From the NCBI GenBank assembly GCA_017433825.1, contig JAFRGL010000012.1:1-64000 (forward strand): a stretch of DNA of 64,000 nt, in the 5' to 3' direction. This document shows positions 9,095 through 17,444 of the stretch, piece by piece. How positions within the stretch are numbered: the first letter of the stretch is position 1; each line of letters opens with the position of its first letter. The position numbers and the translations under genes were made by a program. This DNA comes from Eubacterium sp. GTDB taxonomy: Bacteria; Bacillota; Clostridia; Lachnospirales; Lachnospiraceae. Below the pieces are notes generated by a model, which made no database searches, was not told where the DNA came from, and saw only the letters and a list, made by a program, of their open reading frames with translations.

Positions 9095-10069
9095 ATGGAA
9101 GATTACATTCTCCAGGTTAAGGATTTAAAGAAATACTTCCCCATCGGCGGCAACATGTTTTCCAAACCGTCAGGCTACGTGAAGGCTGTGGACGGCGTAA
9201 CCTTCAACCTGGCCCGGGGCACTACCATGGGCCTGGTAGGCGAATCAGGCTGCGGTAAAACCACCACCGGTAGAACTATCCTCCGGCTTTCCGGAGAAAA
9301 GACCGGCGGCGAAGTGCTCTTCAACGGCAAGGAAGTCTATGACTATACGCCGAAGGAGATGCGGTCCATGCGGACGAAGATGCAGATCATCTTCCAGGAT
9401 CCCTTCTCCTCCCTGTCGCCCAGACTTCCCGTTTCCGAGATCATCGGCGAGGCGGTAAAAGAGCATAACCTCGTTCCGAAGGAACAGTTCGACGATTACC
9501 TGGATGAGGTTATGGACAACTGCGGCCTGCAGCCCTTCCAGAAGGACCGTTATCCCCACGAGTTCTCCGGCGGACAGAGACAGCGTATCTGTATTGCCAG
9601 GGCTCTGGCCTTAAAGCCGGAATTCATCGTCTGCGACGAGCCTGTTTCCGCTCTGGACGTATCCATTCAGGCACAGATCATCAACCTTCTGATGGATCTG
9701 CAGGAAAAATACGGATTCACTTATCTGTTTATTTCCCACGACCTTTCGGTTGTTGAACATATCTCCGACCAGATCGGTGTTATGTATCTGGGCAACCTGG
9801 TGGAATACGGCAAGACCGCCGACGTATTCGAGCATCCGCTGCACCCTTATACCGAAGCGCTGTTTTCCGCCATTCCGGTACCGGATCCCACCGTACGCAT
9901 GAAGCGTATCGTGCTGGAAGGTTCCATCCCGTCCCCGGCGAATCCGCCGGCGGGCTGCAAATTCCACACCCGCTGCAGAAGATGCATGGAAAAATGCAAA
10001 ACTGAAGCGCCGGTACAGAAGGAAATCGAACCCGGCCACTATGTGGTGTGCCACCTTTTTGATGACTGA
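9095..10069 (+). CDS. oppF: Oligopeptide ABC transporter ATP-binding protein, OppF type
   Basis: Second ATPase of the importer, 324 residues. It contains the Walker A motif GESGCGKTT, the signature FSGGQRQR, Walker [13 protein letters not shown], and the family C-terminal Cys-containing segment [13 protein letters not shown]. The ATG starts on the base after the oppD stop codon, after a GGGGGAAG site, so OppD and OppF are translationally coupled and presumably form the heterodimer that drives peptide import. Confidence 0.94.
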   Translation: MEDYILQVKDLKKYFPIGGNMFSKPSGYVKAVDGVTFNLARGTTMGLVGESGCGKTTTGRTILRLSGEKTGGEVLFNGKEVYDYTPKEMRSMRTKMQIIFQDPFSSLSPRLPVSEIIGEAVKEHNLVPKEQFDDYLDEVMDNCGLQPFQKDRYPHEFSGGQRQRICIARALALKPEFIVCDEPVSALDVSIQAQIINLLMDLQEKYGFTYLFISHDLSVVEHISDQIGVMYLGNLVEYGKTADVFEHPLHPYTEALFSAIPVPDPTVRMKRIVLEGSIPSPANPPAGCKFHTRCRRCMEKCKTEAPVQKEIEPGHYVVCHLFDD

Positions 10070-10071
10070 TC

Positions 10072-10323
10072 ATGAAGAAAGAATACGATGACGACGACGG
10101 CAGGACCATTGCCGACATGAGTTTCCTGGACGGACAGTACAGACTGTTCCGCAGGAAGAAAAGAAAACCGGAAGAGGATACATCCGACAACCCGCAGCCG
10201 GCCATGTCCGGTGAGGAAAGGCGGATGTATGTAAAAGGCGCGATGAGTGCGGCCCTTCTGATAGGGCTTATCTTCATCGGCGGTCTTGCTTTGGCTATTT
10301 TCCTCATCGATCTGATTCTGTAA
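10072..10323 (+). CDS. Small single-pass membrane protein, unknown function
   Basis: 83 residues. The N-terminal half is hydrophilic and charged (acidic MKKEYDDDD start, then a basic RRKKRKPEE segment). A single hydrophobic helix covers about residues 56-82, reaching the C-terminus. It begins two bases after the oppF stop, so it is the last gene of the opp operon. It could be a tail-anchored accessory protein of the importer; no family is recognised. Confidence 0.65.
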   Translation: MKKEYDDDDGRTIADMSFLDGQYRLFRRKKRKPEEDTSDNPQPAMSGEERRMYVKGAMSAALLIGLIFIGGLALAIFLIDLIL

Positions 10324-10328
10324 GAATG

Positions 10329-10376
10329 AAGCTGCTCCTGCCTGACTTTGACAAAAGGTTTATGCAGGCGCAGCTT
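10329..10376 (+). terminator. Terminator of the opp operon
   Basis: The arms AAGCTGCTCCTGC and GCAGGCGCAGCTT pair over 13 positions with one T-C mismatch, around a 22-base loop, and are followed by TATTATA. It lies just after the small membrane protein gene and closes the peptidase-opp region. Confidence 0.7.
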
Positions 10377-10395
10377 TATTATATGCAAAAACTTC

Positions 10396-10429
10396 TTTTA
10401 AACCGCATACAGGCATAGTATAATATAAT
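10396..10429 (+). promoter_or_regulatory. Candidate promoter of the UROD-like/MBL pair
   Basis: Two overlapping perfect TATAAT boxes occur at 10419-10424 and 10424-10429. A weak -35-like TTTTAA lies 17 bases upstream of the first. The site is 55-65 bases ahead of the start codon at 10484 and directly after the opp terminator. The -35 match is poor, so confidence is moderate. Confidence 0.45.
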
Positions 10430-10483
10430 AAGCAATTTATAGCTGCAGGAAATAATGTGCGATACAGATAAAGGAGAAGAACC

Positions 10484-11542
10484 ATGAAGAACATCAAAAG
10501 AAAACCGTCCTTTTCGGAACGGGAGATGATAATCCGTGAAAACAAGCCCATGAGAATGGGCGGTGAAGTAGGCATTTTTTCCGCGCCGGTGTCTTACCGG
10601 GAGAACATGAATGCGCATTTCTTCGGGAAAGAACCGTATTTTGCCGCTTCCTTTATTGATACGGACGGGATTATGTCAAAGCATTACAATGACAATCTTT
10701 CAAGACCCTTCGGCCATGACGCGGTGGACTGCTTCGGCGTACCCTGGAAATGGGTGGAATCTGCCGGCGGTTCGATTACGCCCGGCGGCAATCCCATATT
10801 CGAGGACGCCAACGAGTGGAAAGACCATGTCGTTATCCCGGATATAGATAAATGGGACTGGGAAGAGGATTCCAAAGTCCAGCCGGATCCGAAGTATTCC
10901 GGTGTGTTTACCTTTGTCAACGGCTTCTGGTTTGAACGGCTGATTTCACTTATGGATTTCGACAATGCGGCCATTGCCCTGGTGGATTCGGAACAGCAGG
11001 ACGCGGTACGGGAGCTTTTCGGCGCGATGAATGACCTGGCGCTGAAGCTGGTGGATAAAATCTGCGAGTACTACCCGGGCGTGGACGGCTTCTGCGTACA
11101 CGACGACTGGGGTGCCCAGCGTGCGCCTTTCTTCTCCGATGAGGTGGCGACGGAAATGTTCCTGCCTTTCATGAAGGAATTTGTGGATCATGTGCATGCA
11201 AAGGGACGTTACTGCACCATCCATTCCTGCGGCATGATAGAAGACAGGGTGCACATCTTCGTGGAAGCCGGACTCGACGGCTGGGAGATGATGAACTGCA
11301 ACGACGTCCGCAGGCTGTACGACGAATTCGGCGAGGAGCTCTGCTTCCAGGCCTGGCCCATGGCCTTCGATCCCGCAGATGATATGGCTGCAAAGGCTTC
11401 CGCCAGGGAATTCGTTGATTACTTCTGCAAACCCGGCAAACCGGCTATGCTGGGCTATAACGCGGGACAGGCTCTTGGCAGCGAAGCATTCCGTACGGAG
11501 CTTTATGAATATTCCAGAAAGAAATATCTGGGACTTTGTTAA
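10484..11542 (+). CDS. Uroporphyrinogen decarboxylase-fold protein (not HemE), possible methyltransferase
   Basis: 352 residues matching the general UROD superfamily. The central GVDGFCVHDDWGAQ segment, the YCTIHSCGM motif and the EAGLDGWEMMNC segment fit the barrel strands of this fold. The HemE substrate-binding N-terminal RQAGR motif is absent and no heme genes are nearby, so tetrapyrrole decarboxylation is unlikely. Many UROD-fold proteins of anaerobes are corrinoid-linked methyltransferases, and the HSCGM region could supply His and Cys metal ligands. The substrate is unknown. A GGAG ribosome site precedes the ATG. It forms a pair with the metallo-hydrolase 21 bases downstream. Confidence 0.75.
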   Translation: MKNIKRKPSFSEREMIIRENKPMRMGGEVGIFSAPVSYRENMNAHFFGKEPYFAASFIDTDGIMSKHYNDNLSRPFGHDAVDCFGVPWKWVESAGGSITPGGNPIFEDANEWKDHVVIPDIDKWDWEEDSKVQPDPKYSGVFTFVNGFWFERLISLMDFDNAAIALVDSEQQDAVRELFGAMNDLALKLVDKICEYYPGVDGFCVHDDWGAQRAPFFSDEVATEMFLPFMKEFVDHVHAKGRYCTIHSCGMIEDRVHIFVEAGLDGWEMMNCNDVRRLYDEFGEELCFQAWPMAFDPADDMAAKASAREFVDYFCKPGKPAMLGYNAGQALGSEAFRTELYEYSRKKYLGLC

Positions 11543-11563
11543 TGCGGGAGAGGAGATATAACT

Positions 11564-12466
11564 ATGTCAATGGAAATCAGGGATTTTTCGTTTGAGAGAG
11601 GCCAGCTGAAGGTCAAGGTCTGTATTTCGGAGGAATCCGGCTTCAATGTGGCTTCCGTCATCATTTACGGCGAGAAGGAAGCGATTCTCGTGGATACCCA
11701 GTGGACCAGGCCGAACGCCTTAAGGGTTGCCGCGGAAATCATGGATCTGCAGCGGGAGCTGACCACAATTTACGTCACCCACGCCCATCCGGATCATTAC
11801 TGGGGCACTGCCTATATCGCAGAGCAGTTCCCGGAAGCGAAATGCATTGCGCCGGCGGACGTGGCAAATACGATCAATCACCAGTTCGCTGACAAGATCG
11901 AACATTGGGAGGAGGTTATCGGCAAGACCAGGATGTGCTACAAGACGGTGGTTTACCAGCCCATCGAAGGCGACACAATCCTCGTGGACGGCCAGGAGGT
12001 GAAGATTTTCTTCAACCGCATGGGCGACTTAAGGTACAATACCCTGGTGTGGGTTCCTTCCATCCGTGTGGTTTACGGAAGCGATATCCTGTTTAACGAA
12101 GCGCATCCCTTTACCTGCGAGGTAAATGACCGGGAGCGTGAGCTGTGGATGGAGGATATTGATTTCATCGAAGCTCTGAACCCGCTGGTCATCATTCCCG
12201 GGCACGCGAAACCGGATACCCCGTTTGACTACACCTGCCTGGATTTCATGCGGAAATACCTGGAAGATACCAGATGGTGTCTGGACAATACAAAGACCGC
12301 CGGGGATTTCTTCTACGAAATGTGCAAGCGCACCCCGGACGCTTCCCTTGTCATGTTTTCCAATGACATGAATGCCAGTGTATTCTTAGGTGGCCGGGAA
12401 TGGAACTGGGAGGACGATACCGTCGCTTCCATCGACGAAACCCGAAAAGAGGACTTAAAAGACTGA
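11564..12466 (+). CDS. MBL-fold metallo-hydrolase
   Basis: 300 residues of metallo-beta-lactamase fold. The metal motif THAHPDH has its histidines at residues 73, 75 and 78 and aspartate at 77. Later ligands include D of YGSDILF and H of IIPGHAKPD, and together these make a complete two-metal site. No signal peptide is visible, so it acts in the cytosol. Hydrolysis of a thioester or lactone-like bond is typical of the family, but the substrate cannot be named. The ATG follows GGAGAGGAG. It is probably co-transcribed with the UROD-fold gene and ends at the terminator at 12492. Confidence 0.82.
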   Translation: MSMEIRDFSFERGQLKVKVCISEESGFNVASVIIYGEKEAILVDTQWTRPNALRVAAEIMDLQRELTTIYVTHAHPDHYWGTAYIAEQFPEAKCIAPADVANTINHQFADKIEHWEEVIGKTRMCYKTVVYQPIEGDTILVDGQEVKIFFNRMGDLRYNTLVWVPSIRVVYGSDILFNEAHPFTCEVNDRERELWMEDIDFIEALNPLVIIPGHAKPDTPFDYTCLDFMRKYLEDTRWCLDNTKTAGDFFYEMCKRTPDASLVMFSNDMNASVFLGGREWNWEDDTVASIDETRKEDLKD

Positions 12467-12491
12467 CAGTATCAACACTGGCGCTAATTTC

Positions 12492-12517
12492 AAGGCCGGG
12501 TTTATCCCGGCCTTTTT
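12492..12517 (+). terminator. Rho-independent terminator after the MBL-fold gene
   Basis: AAGGCCGGG, a TTTAT loop and CCCGGCCTT form a perfect 9-bp stem. The 3' arm runs into TTTTT. It separates the UROD/MBL unit from prfC. Confidence 0.92.
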
Positions 12518-12546
12518 ATCCTGCTTACAACCGGAGGACGTAATAT

Positions 12547-14139
12547 TTGGCTGACTTACGAGAAGAGATTGAAAAAAGAAGAACTTTCGCGATTATTTCC
12601 CACCCTGACGCGGGCAAAACCACGCTGACGGAGAAATTCCTGCTTTACGGCGGTGCCATTAATCTGGCCGGTTCGGTAAAAGGCAAGGCGACTGCCAGGC
12701 ATGCCGTGTCGGACTGGATGGCCATCGAGAAGGAGAGAGGTATTTCCGTGACATCCTCGGTGCTGCAGTTTTCCTATGACGGTTTCTGCATCAACATCCT
12801 GGATACGCCCGGACACCAGGATTTCTCCGAGGACACCTACCGTACGCTGATGGCAGCCGATTCGGCGGTCATGGTTATCGACGGCAGCAAGGGCGTGGAG
12901 GCCCAGACCAGGAAGCTGTTCAAGGTCTGCGTCATGCGGCATATCCCCATTTTCACCTTTATCAACAAGATGGACCGGGATGCCAACGACACCTTCGACC
13001 TTCTGGACGAAATCGAAAAGGAACTGGGGATTGCCACCTGCCCGATCAACTGGCCCATCGGCAGCGGAAAGCGGTTTAAAGGCGTTTACGACAGGGAGAC
13101 GAAGGACGTTCTTCTGTTTTCTGATACTTTAAAAGGCACGAAAGAGGGTATTGAAACCCGGGTTCCCCTTTCGGATCCCTCTCTTGCGGAACTCATCAGC
13201 GAGGAGCAGTACGAAACCCTGAACGAGGAAATTGAGCTTCTGGACGGCGCTTCCGCGGAATTCGATCTGGAGGAAGTGCAAAGCGGCCTGCTTACTCCTG
13301 TGTTTTTCGGCTCGGCGCTGACCAATTTCGGTGTGGAAACCTTCCTGAAGCATTTCCTGGCCATGACCACCGGTCCGCTGCCGAGGAATTCGGACGAGGG
13401 CGTTATCGATCCGAAGTCGGATTATTTCTCCGCTTTTGTGTTTAAAATTCAGGCGAATATGAATAAAAACCACCGGGACAGGGTGGCATTCATGCGGATT
13501 GCCTCCGGACGTTTTGACGCGGGCGAGGAGGTTTACCACGTACAGGGAGACCGGAAGATGCGTCTTTCCCAGCCCCAGCAGATGATGGCGGATGACAGGC
13601 ATGTGGTGGACGAAGCCTTTGCAGGTGACATCATCGGCGTATTTGATCCCGGCATTTTCTCCATCGGGGATACGGTGGTTTCCCCGGGACGCAAATTTTC
13701 CTTCGAAGGTATCCCGACCTTCGCGCCGGAGCATTTCGCCAGGGTATCACAGCTGGATACCATGAAGCGGAAGCAGTTCGTAAAGGGTATCAGCCAGATT
13801 GCCCAGGAAGGCGCTATCCAGATTTTCCAGGAATCCAAGGGCGGCATGGAGGAAATCATCGTCGGCGTAGTGGGCATGCTGCAGTTCGACGTGCTGAAAT
13901 TCCGCCTGAAGAGTGAGTACAACGTGGAAATCCGGCTGGACATGCTGCCTTACGAGCACATCCGCTGGATTGAGAACAAGGACGAGATTGACGTGGCGAA
14001 GATTACCGGTACCTCCGATATGAAGAAGGTTATGGATTTGAAGGGCAACCCGCTGCTGCTGTTCGTCAATCCCTGGAGCGTGGGCATGACTTTGGACAGA
14101 AATCCCAAACTTATACTGTCTGAATTTAGTAAAAATTAA
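12547..14139 (+). CDS. prfC: Peptide chain release factor 3
   Basis: GTPase that recycles RF1 and RF2 from the ribosome after termination; 530 residues, normal for RF3. The P-loop HPDAGKTT lies at residues 19-26, switch II is DTPGHQDF, and the base-specificity motif is NKMD. The EF-G-like domains follow. The start is TTG at 12547, eight bases after a GGAGGA site; the following residues match the family N-terminus and no ATG fits. It stands alone after a terminator. Confidence 0.96.
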   Translation: MADLREEIEKRRTFAIISHPDAGKTTLTEKFLLYGGAINLAGSVKGKATARHAVSDWMAIEKERGISVTSSVLQFSYDGFCINILDTPGHQDFSEDTYRTLMAADSAVMVIDGSKGVEAQTRKLFKVCVMRHIPIFTFINKMDRDANDTFDLLDEIEKELGIATCPINWPIGSGKRFKGVYDRETKDVLLFSDTLKGTKEGIETRVPLSDPSLAELISEEQYETLNEEIELLDGASAEFDLEEVQSGLLTPVFFGSALTNFGVETFLKHFLAMTTGPLPRNSDEGVIDPKSDYFSAFVFKIQANMNKNHRDRVAFMRIASGRFDAGEEVYHVQGDRKMRLSQPQQMMADDRHVVDEAFAGDIIGVFDPGIFSIGDTVVSPGRKFSFEGIPTFAPEHFARVSQLDTMKRKQFVKGISQIAQEGAIQIFQESKGGMEEIIVGVVGMLQFDVLKFRLKSEYNVEIRLDMLPYEHIRWIENKDEIDVAKITGTSDMKKVMDLKGNPLLLFVNPWSVGMTLDRNPKLILSEFSKN

Positions 14140-14161
14140 AGTATTCTTTTTGTGAATATTC

Positions 14162-14170
14162 TGTTATACT
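14162..14170 (+). promoter_or_regulatory. Candidate extended -10 promoter for the yqhY-nusB-xse-isp operon
   Basis: The sequence TGTTATACT fits an extended -10 element (TG-N-TATACT) 52 bases before the yqhY-like start codon. The -35 region (TATTCT at 17-base spacing) is weak, as is usual with extended -10 promoters. It lies in the only gap ahead of a long co-directional operon. Confidence 0.45.
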
Positions 14171-14221
14171 ATTCATAACTGCATAAATAAACAGCTGTTA
14201 TACAGCAGAAAGGGAGCTATT

Positions 14222-14626
14222 ATGGCAGAAAAGAACGGCTTTCATATTATATACAACGACGAAAAAACCGGCCAGGTGCAGATCATGGACGAGGTCCTGG
14301 ATACCATCGCGGCCTTAGCCGCCACGGAAGTGGAGGGCGTTGCATCTTTAAGGGGCGGCCTTACCAGGGACCAGATTACCAAAGGCAGCAGCAAAAACCT
14401 GTCCAAGAGCGTCAAGATCAACTCCGACGGCAGTTCACTGGTGGTGCATCTGGTATTCAACATCAAATTCGGCTACAGCGTACCGGAAGTGTGCAAGGCG
14501 GTGCAGGAGAAGGTTAAGGAATCCATGCAGAACATGACAGGCCTTTCGGTTACGGCAGTTCATGTAAGCATCGCGGAAGTCACCATGGGCGAGCCCCAGA
14601 AGAAGAAAACCATAAAGAAAGCCTGA
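14222..14626 (+). CDS. yqhY: Asp23/Gls24 family protein (YqhY-like)
   Basis: 134 residues of the Asp23 (alkaline shock/Gls24) family. The core is the VLDTIAALAATEVEGVASL segment and the C-terminal SVTAVHVSIAEVTM segment. In Bacillus subtilis the homologue YqhY sits upstream of nusB and links to lipid metabolism; the same order is kept here. The C-terminus ends in a Lys-rich tail (KKKTIKK). A GAAAGGGAG ribosome site precedes the ATG. It is the first gene of the operon that continues through recN. Confidence 0.9.
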   Translation: MAEKNGFHIIYNDEKTGQVQIMDEVLDTIAALAATEVEGVASLRGGLTRDQITKGSSKNLSKSVKINSDGSSLVVHLVFNIKFGYSVPEVCKAVQEKVKESMQNMTGLSVTAVHVSIAEVTMGEPQKKKTIKKA

Positions 14627-14645
14627 AAGGGAACGTAAGAACCTG

Positions 14646-15119
14646 ATGGGAACACAGGATAAAACACATGTCATGAACAGAAGAGAGGTCCGGGAGGCGG
14701 TTTTCAAACTGCTCTTTATTTCCCAGTTCAACGATCCTTCGGATATGCCCGAACAGTTTCAGCTGTATTTTGCCGAAGACGGCGTACTGGCTGAGGAGAT
14801 GGGTGAAGGCAGGGCGGCAAGCCCGGCCGACGAGGACAAAGTACGGCAGAAGGTGGAGAACATTACGGAGAAGATTCCGTATATCGACAGCCTGCTGGGT
14901 GAGGTTTCTTCCGGATGGAAGACTGCAAGGATGAGTAAAGTGGACCTGTCAATCCTGCGGCTGGCGGTCTATGAGCTTCTGTTCGATGAGGAGATTCCGG
15001 TCAAAGTAGCCATTAATGAAGCTGTGGAGCTTTGCAAACGTTTCGGCGGCGAGGATTCCTCCAGCTTTGTAAACGGCATCCTGGGCAAGCTGGTAAGACT
15101 AAAAGGTATACAGACGTGA
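14646..15119 (+). CDS. nusB: Transcription antitermination factor NusB
   Basis: RNA-binding all-helical factor of rRNA antitermination complexes, 157 residues. Family features are the N-terminal RREVREAVFKLLFISQF helix and the C-terminal ELLFDEEIPVKVAINEAVEL and FGGEDSSSFVNGILGKL segments. The ATG at 14646 adds about nine residues before the conserved RREVRE; a later ATG in MNRREV (14673) is an alternative start. Its last bases overlap the xseA start by four bases. Confidence 0.93.
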   Translation: MGTQDKTHVMNRREVREAVFKLLFISQFNDPSDMPEQFQLYFAEDGVLAEEMGEGRAASPADEDKVRQKVENITEKIPYIDSLLGEVSSGWKTARMSKVDLSILRLAVYELLFDEEIPVKVAINEAVELCKRFGGEDSSSFVNGILGKLVRLKGIQT

Positions 15120-16324
15120 GCAGCGTATACACCGTCGGACAGGTAAACAGCTACATTAAAAATATGTTTCGGCAGGACTTTCTCCTGACGGATATTTCAG
15201 TTTCGGGAGAGGTCAGCAACTGTAAATTTCACCGCAGCGGGCATGTTTATTTCACGCTGAAAGACAAAGACGGCAGTATAAGCTGCGTCATGTTTGCGGG
15301 GATGCGTCAGGGGCTGGCTTTTTCCATGAAGGACGGGGACAAGGTGATTGTCTCCGGGTACATCGACGTCTATGAAAAGACCGGTGTATACCAGCTGTAC
15401 GCCAGGCGGATACGCCCCGACGGAGCCGGCGCTTTGTATGAGAAGTTCCTGCGGCTGAAGGAAGAACTGGAAGAAATGGGCATGTTCGATGCCTCCTACA
15501 AGCAGCCGGTACCCTCCTTCCCGAAGAAGGTGGGTGTGGTGACTTCCCCTACGGGGGCAGCCATCCGGGATATCGTAAGCGTATTGACCCGGCGGAATCC
15601 GGGCGTGCAGATTATTCTGTATCCGGCGCTGGTACAGGGAGAAGGCGCGAAGGAGAGCATAGCCTTCGGCCTGTCCGTGCTTGACAGGGCCGGCTGTGAC
15701 GTGATTATCGTTGGCCGGGGCGGCGGTTCGATCGAAGATTTGTGGGCCTTCAATGAAGAAATCGTGGCACGGGCTGTTTTCGACTGTGTAACGCCGGTGA
15801 TATCCGCCGTCGGACACGAAACGGACGTTACCATTACTGATTTTGTGGCGGATTTAAGGGCGCCGACCCCTTCAGCCGCCGCAGAGCTGGCCACCATAGA
15901 CGTCCGGGAGCTGATTAACCGTATTGAGGCGGGCGGGCAGAGGCTTTCTGCCGCCATGAACCGCATCTTAAACGACAGGCAGAGGCGTCTTGCAGTTTTA
16001 AAAACCCGCCTTGCCGCCGCCAGTCCAAAAGCCCGGCTTGAAAGGCAGAAAGAAGCCCTTGGCTTTTTAAAAGACCGTCTGGTGCGGGCGAAGACAGTGG
16101 GGCTGGAACGGAAGAGAAATGCGCTGGCAGTGCTGGCGGGAAGGCTGGAAGGCCTCTCCCCTGTAAAGAAACTGTCCGGCGGGTTTTCCTATGTGGAAAA
16201 TGAAAGGAAGCAGGCCGTTACCGCCACAGATCAGGTCAGCGCGGGTGAACGGCTGTACATACATGTAACCGACGGTATGATTACCGCGAAAGCGGAAACC
16301 ATAGAGAAAAAGGAAACGCCTTGA
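15116..16324 (+). CDS. xseA: Exodeoxyribonuclease VII large subunit
   Basis: Catalytic large subunit of the single-strand exonuclease, 402 residues. An N-terminal OB fold (residues 1-100) precedes the nuclease domain with FPKKVGVVTSPTGAAIRDI and GRGGGSIEDLWAFNEE. Long helices at about residues 260-360 form the region that binds small subunits. The GTG at 15116 overlaps the nusB stop (GTGA) and gives the family N-terminus VSSVYTVGQVNSYIKN. The reading frame stays open 28 codons further upstream, but that extension lies inside nusB and is rejected. Confidence 0.94.
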   Translation: MSSVYTVGQVNSYIKNMFRQDFLLTDISVSGEVSNCKFHRSGHVYFTLKDKDGSISCVMFAGMRQGLAFSMKDGDKVIVSGYIDVYEKTGVYQLYARRIRPDGAGALYEKFLRLKEELEEMGMFDASYKQPVPSFPKKVGVVTSPTGAAIRDIVSVLTRRNPGVQIILYPALVQGEGAKESIAFGLSVLDRAGCDVIIVGRGGGSIEDLWAFNEEIVARAVFDCVTPVISAVGHETDVTITDFVADLRAPTPSAAAELATIDVRELINRIEAGGQRLSAAMNRILNDRQRRLAVLKTRLAAASPKARLERQKEALGFLKDRLVRAKTVGLERKRNALAVLAGRLEGLSPVKKLSGGFSYVENERKQAVTATDQVSAGERLYIHVTDGMITAKAETIEKKETP

Positions 16325-16337
16325 AGGGAGAGGACGG

Positions 16338-16547
16338 ATGGAAGAGGAACGTACGCTGGAAGAAGAGCTGGCCAGACTGGAAGAAGTGGTGACAGATCTG
16401 GAGGACGGCAGCCTTTCGCTGGAAGAACTGTTCGTTCTTTATGAAGAAGGCGTGGGCCTGGTGAAATCCTGCAGCGGGAAGATCGATACGGTCGAGAAGA
16501 AAATGCTGCAGATTGACCGGGAAGGAAAACTATCGGAGATGGCATGA
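16338..16547 (+). CDS. xseB: Exodeoxyribonuclease VII small subunit
   Basis: 69 residues, normal for XseB, which binds along the XseA helices. Features are the acidic LEEELARLEEVVTDLEDG segment and SLEELFVLYEEGVGLVKSC. The ATG follows a GGGAGAGGA site. The stop overlaps the ispA start by four bases (ATGA), keeping translation coupled. Confidence 0.93.
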   Translation: MEEERTLEEELARLEEVVTDLEDGSLSLEELFVLYEEGVGLVKSCSGKIDTVEKKMLQIDREGKLSEMA

Positions 16548-17440
16548 ATTATCAGGAAGAATATGCTTTCCGGCAGGCGGCTGTGGAAGAAGCCCTTTCG
16601 GCCTGGCTTCCGAGAGCGGACGCTGTGGAAGGAAAGCTTTGCGAAAGCATGATTTACAGCATGACCGCCGGCGGCAAGCATGTGCGGCCCCTGCTGATGT
16701 ATGAAGCCTGCCGGCTTTTCGGCGGCAATACGAGGGAGCTTGCGCCGTTTATGACGGCAATCGAGTGCATCCATGTGTCCTCCCTGGTGCATGACGACCT
16801 GCCCGCCATTGACAATGATTATCTCAGGCGCGGCAAGCCTTCCACCCACGCGGCCTATGGGGAACCCCTGGGCATTTTAAGCGGCGATGCGCTGATGAAT
16901 TACGCTTATGAACTTCTGCTTACGGGCATTTCACAGGCGCAGGATATGAAAAACGCGGTAAGGGCTGCGGTCATTATCGCGGAAAAGGCCGGCTATGCCG
17001 GCATGCTGGGAGGTCAGAGTCTGGATGTGATGAACGAGAAGCAGAACCGGACTGACCTGACGGCGGCTGAGCTGGACAACATTTACGAAAGAAAGACAGC
17101 GGCATTGCTGGAAGCAAGCCTTTCAGGAGGCGCAGCCTTTGCGGGGGCAGATGAGGAAAGCCTCCTGCTCCTGACGGAAGCGGGCTCTTTCTCCGGCAAG
17201 GCATTTCAGATAAAGGATGACATCCTGGATGTCACCGAAAGCTCCGAGACCCTGGGCAAACCGGCGTCCTCGGATGAAAAAAACGGCAAAACCACCTACG
17301 TTACCCTCCTCGGGCTTTCCGCGGCCCAGGAAGAGGTGGAAAAGCTTACCGAAGCTGCCGTTGAAAGGCTGGACCGGCTCGGACGGGACAGCGATTTCTT
17401 AAAGGAGTTTCTTCTGAGGCTGGTGCTCCGGAAGAATTGA
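16544..17440 (+). CDS. ispA: Polyprenyl (farnesyl) diphosphate synthase
   Basis: Prenyltransferase of 298 residues that condenses IPP with allylic diphosphates. The first Asp-rich motif is DDLPAIDND and the second is DDILD; GGKHVRPLL carries the conserved Lys and Arg. The position between xseB and dxs is the standard Firmicutes arrangement, where the product is farnesyl or geranylgeranyl diphosphate. The ATG at 16544 overlaps xseB. Chain length is not certain from sequence alone. Confidence 0.94.
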   Translation: MNYQEEYAFRQAAVEEALSAWLPRADAVEGKLCESMIYSMTAGGKHVRPLLMYEACRLFGGNTRELAPFMTAIECIHVSSLVHDDLPAIDNDYLRRGKPSTHAAYGEPLGILSGDALMNYAYELLLTGISQAQDMKNAVRAAVIIAEKAGYAGMLGGQSLDVMNEKQNRTDLTAAELDNIYERKTAALLEASLSGGAAFAGADEESLLLLTEAGSFSGKAFQIKDDILDVTESSETLGKPASSDEKNGKTTYVTLLGLSAAQEEVEKLTEAAVERLDRLGRDSDFLKEFLLRLVLRKN

Positions 17441-17444
17441 CACT

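Noticed and set aside
10484..11542. HemE (uroporphyrinogen decarboxylase proper)
   Set aside because: The fold matches but the HemE RQAGR-type N-terminus is absent and no heme genes are near.
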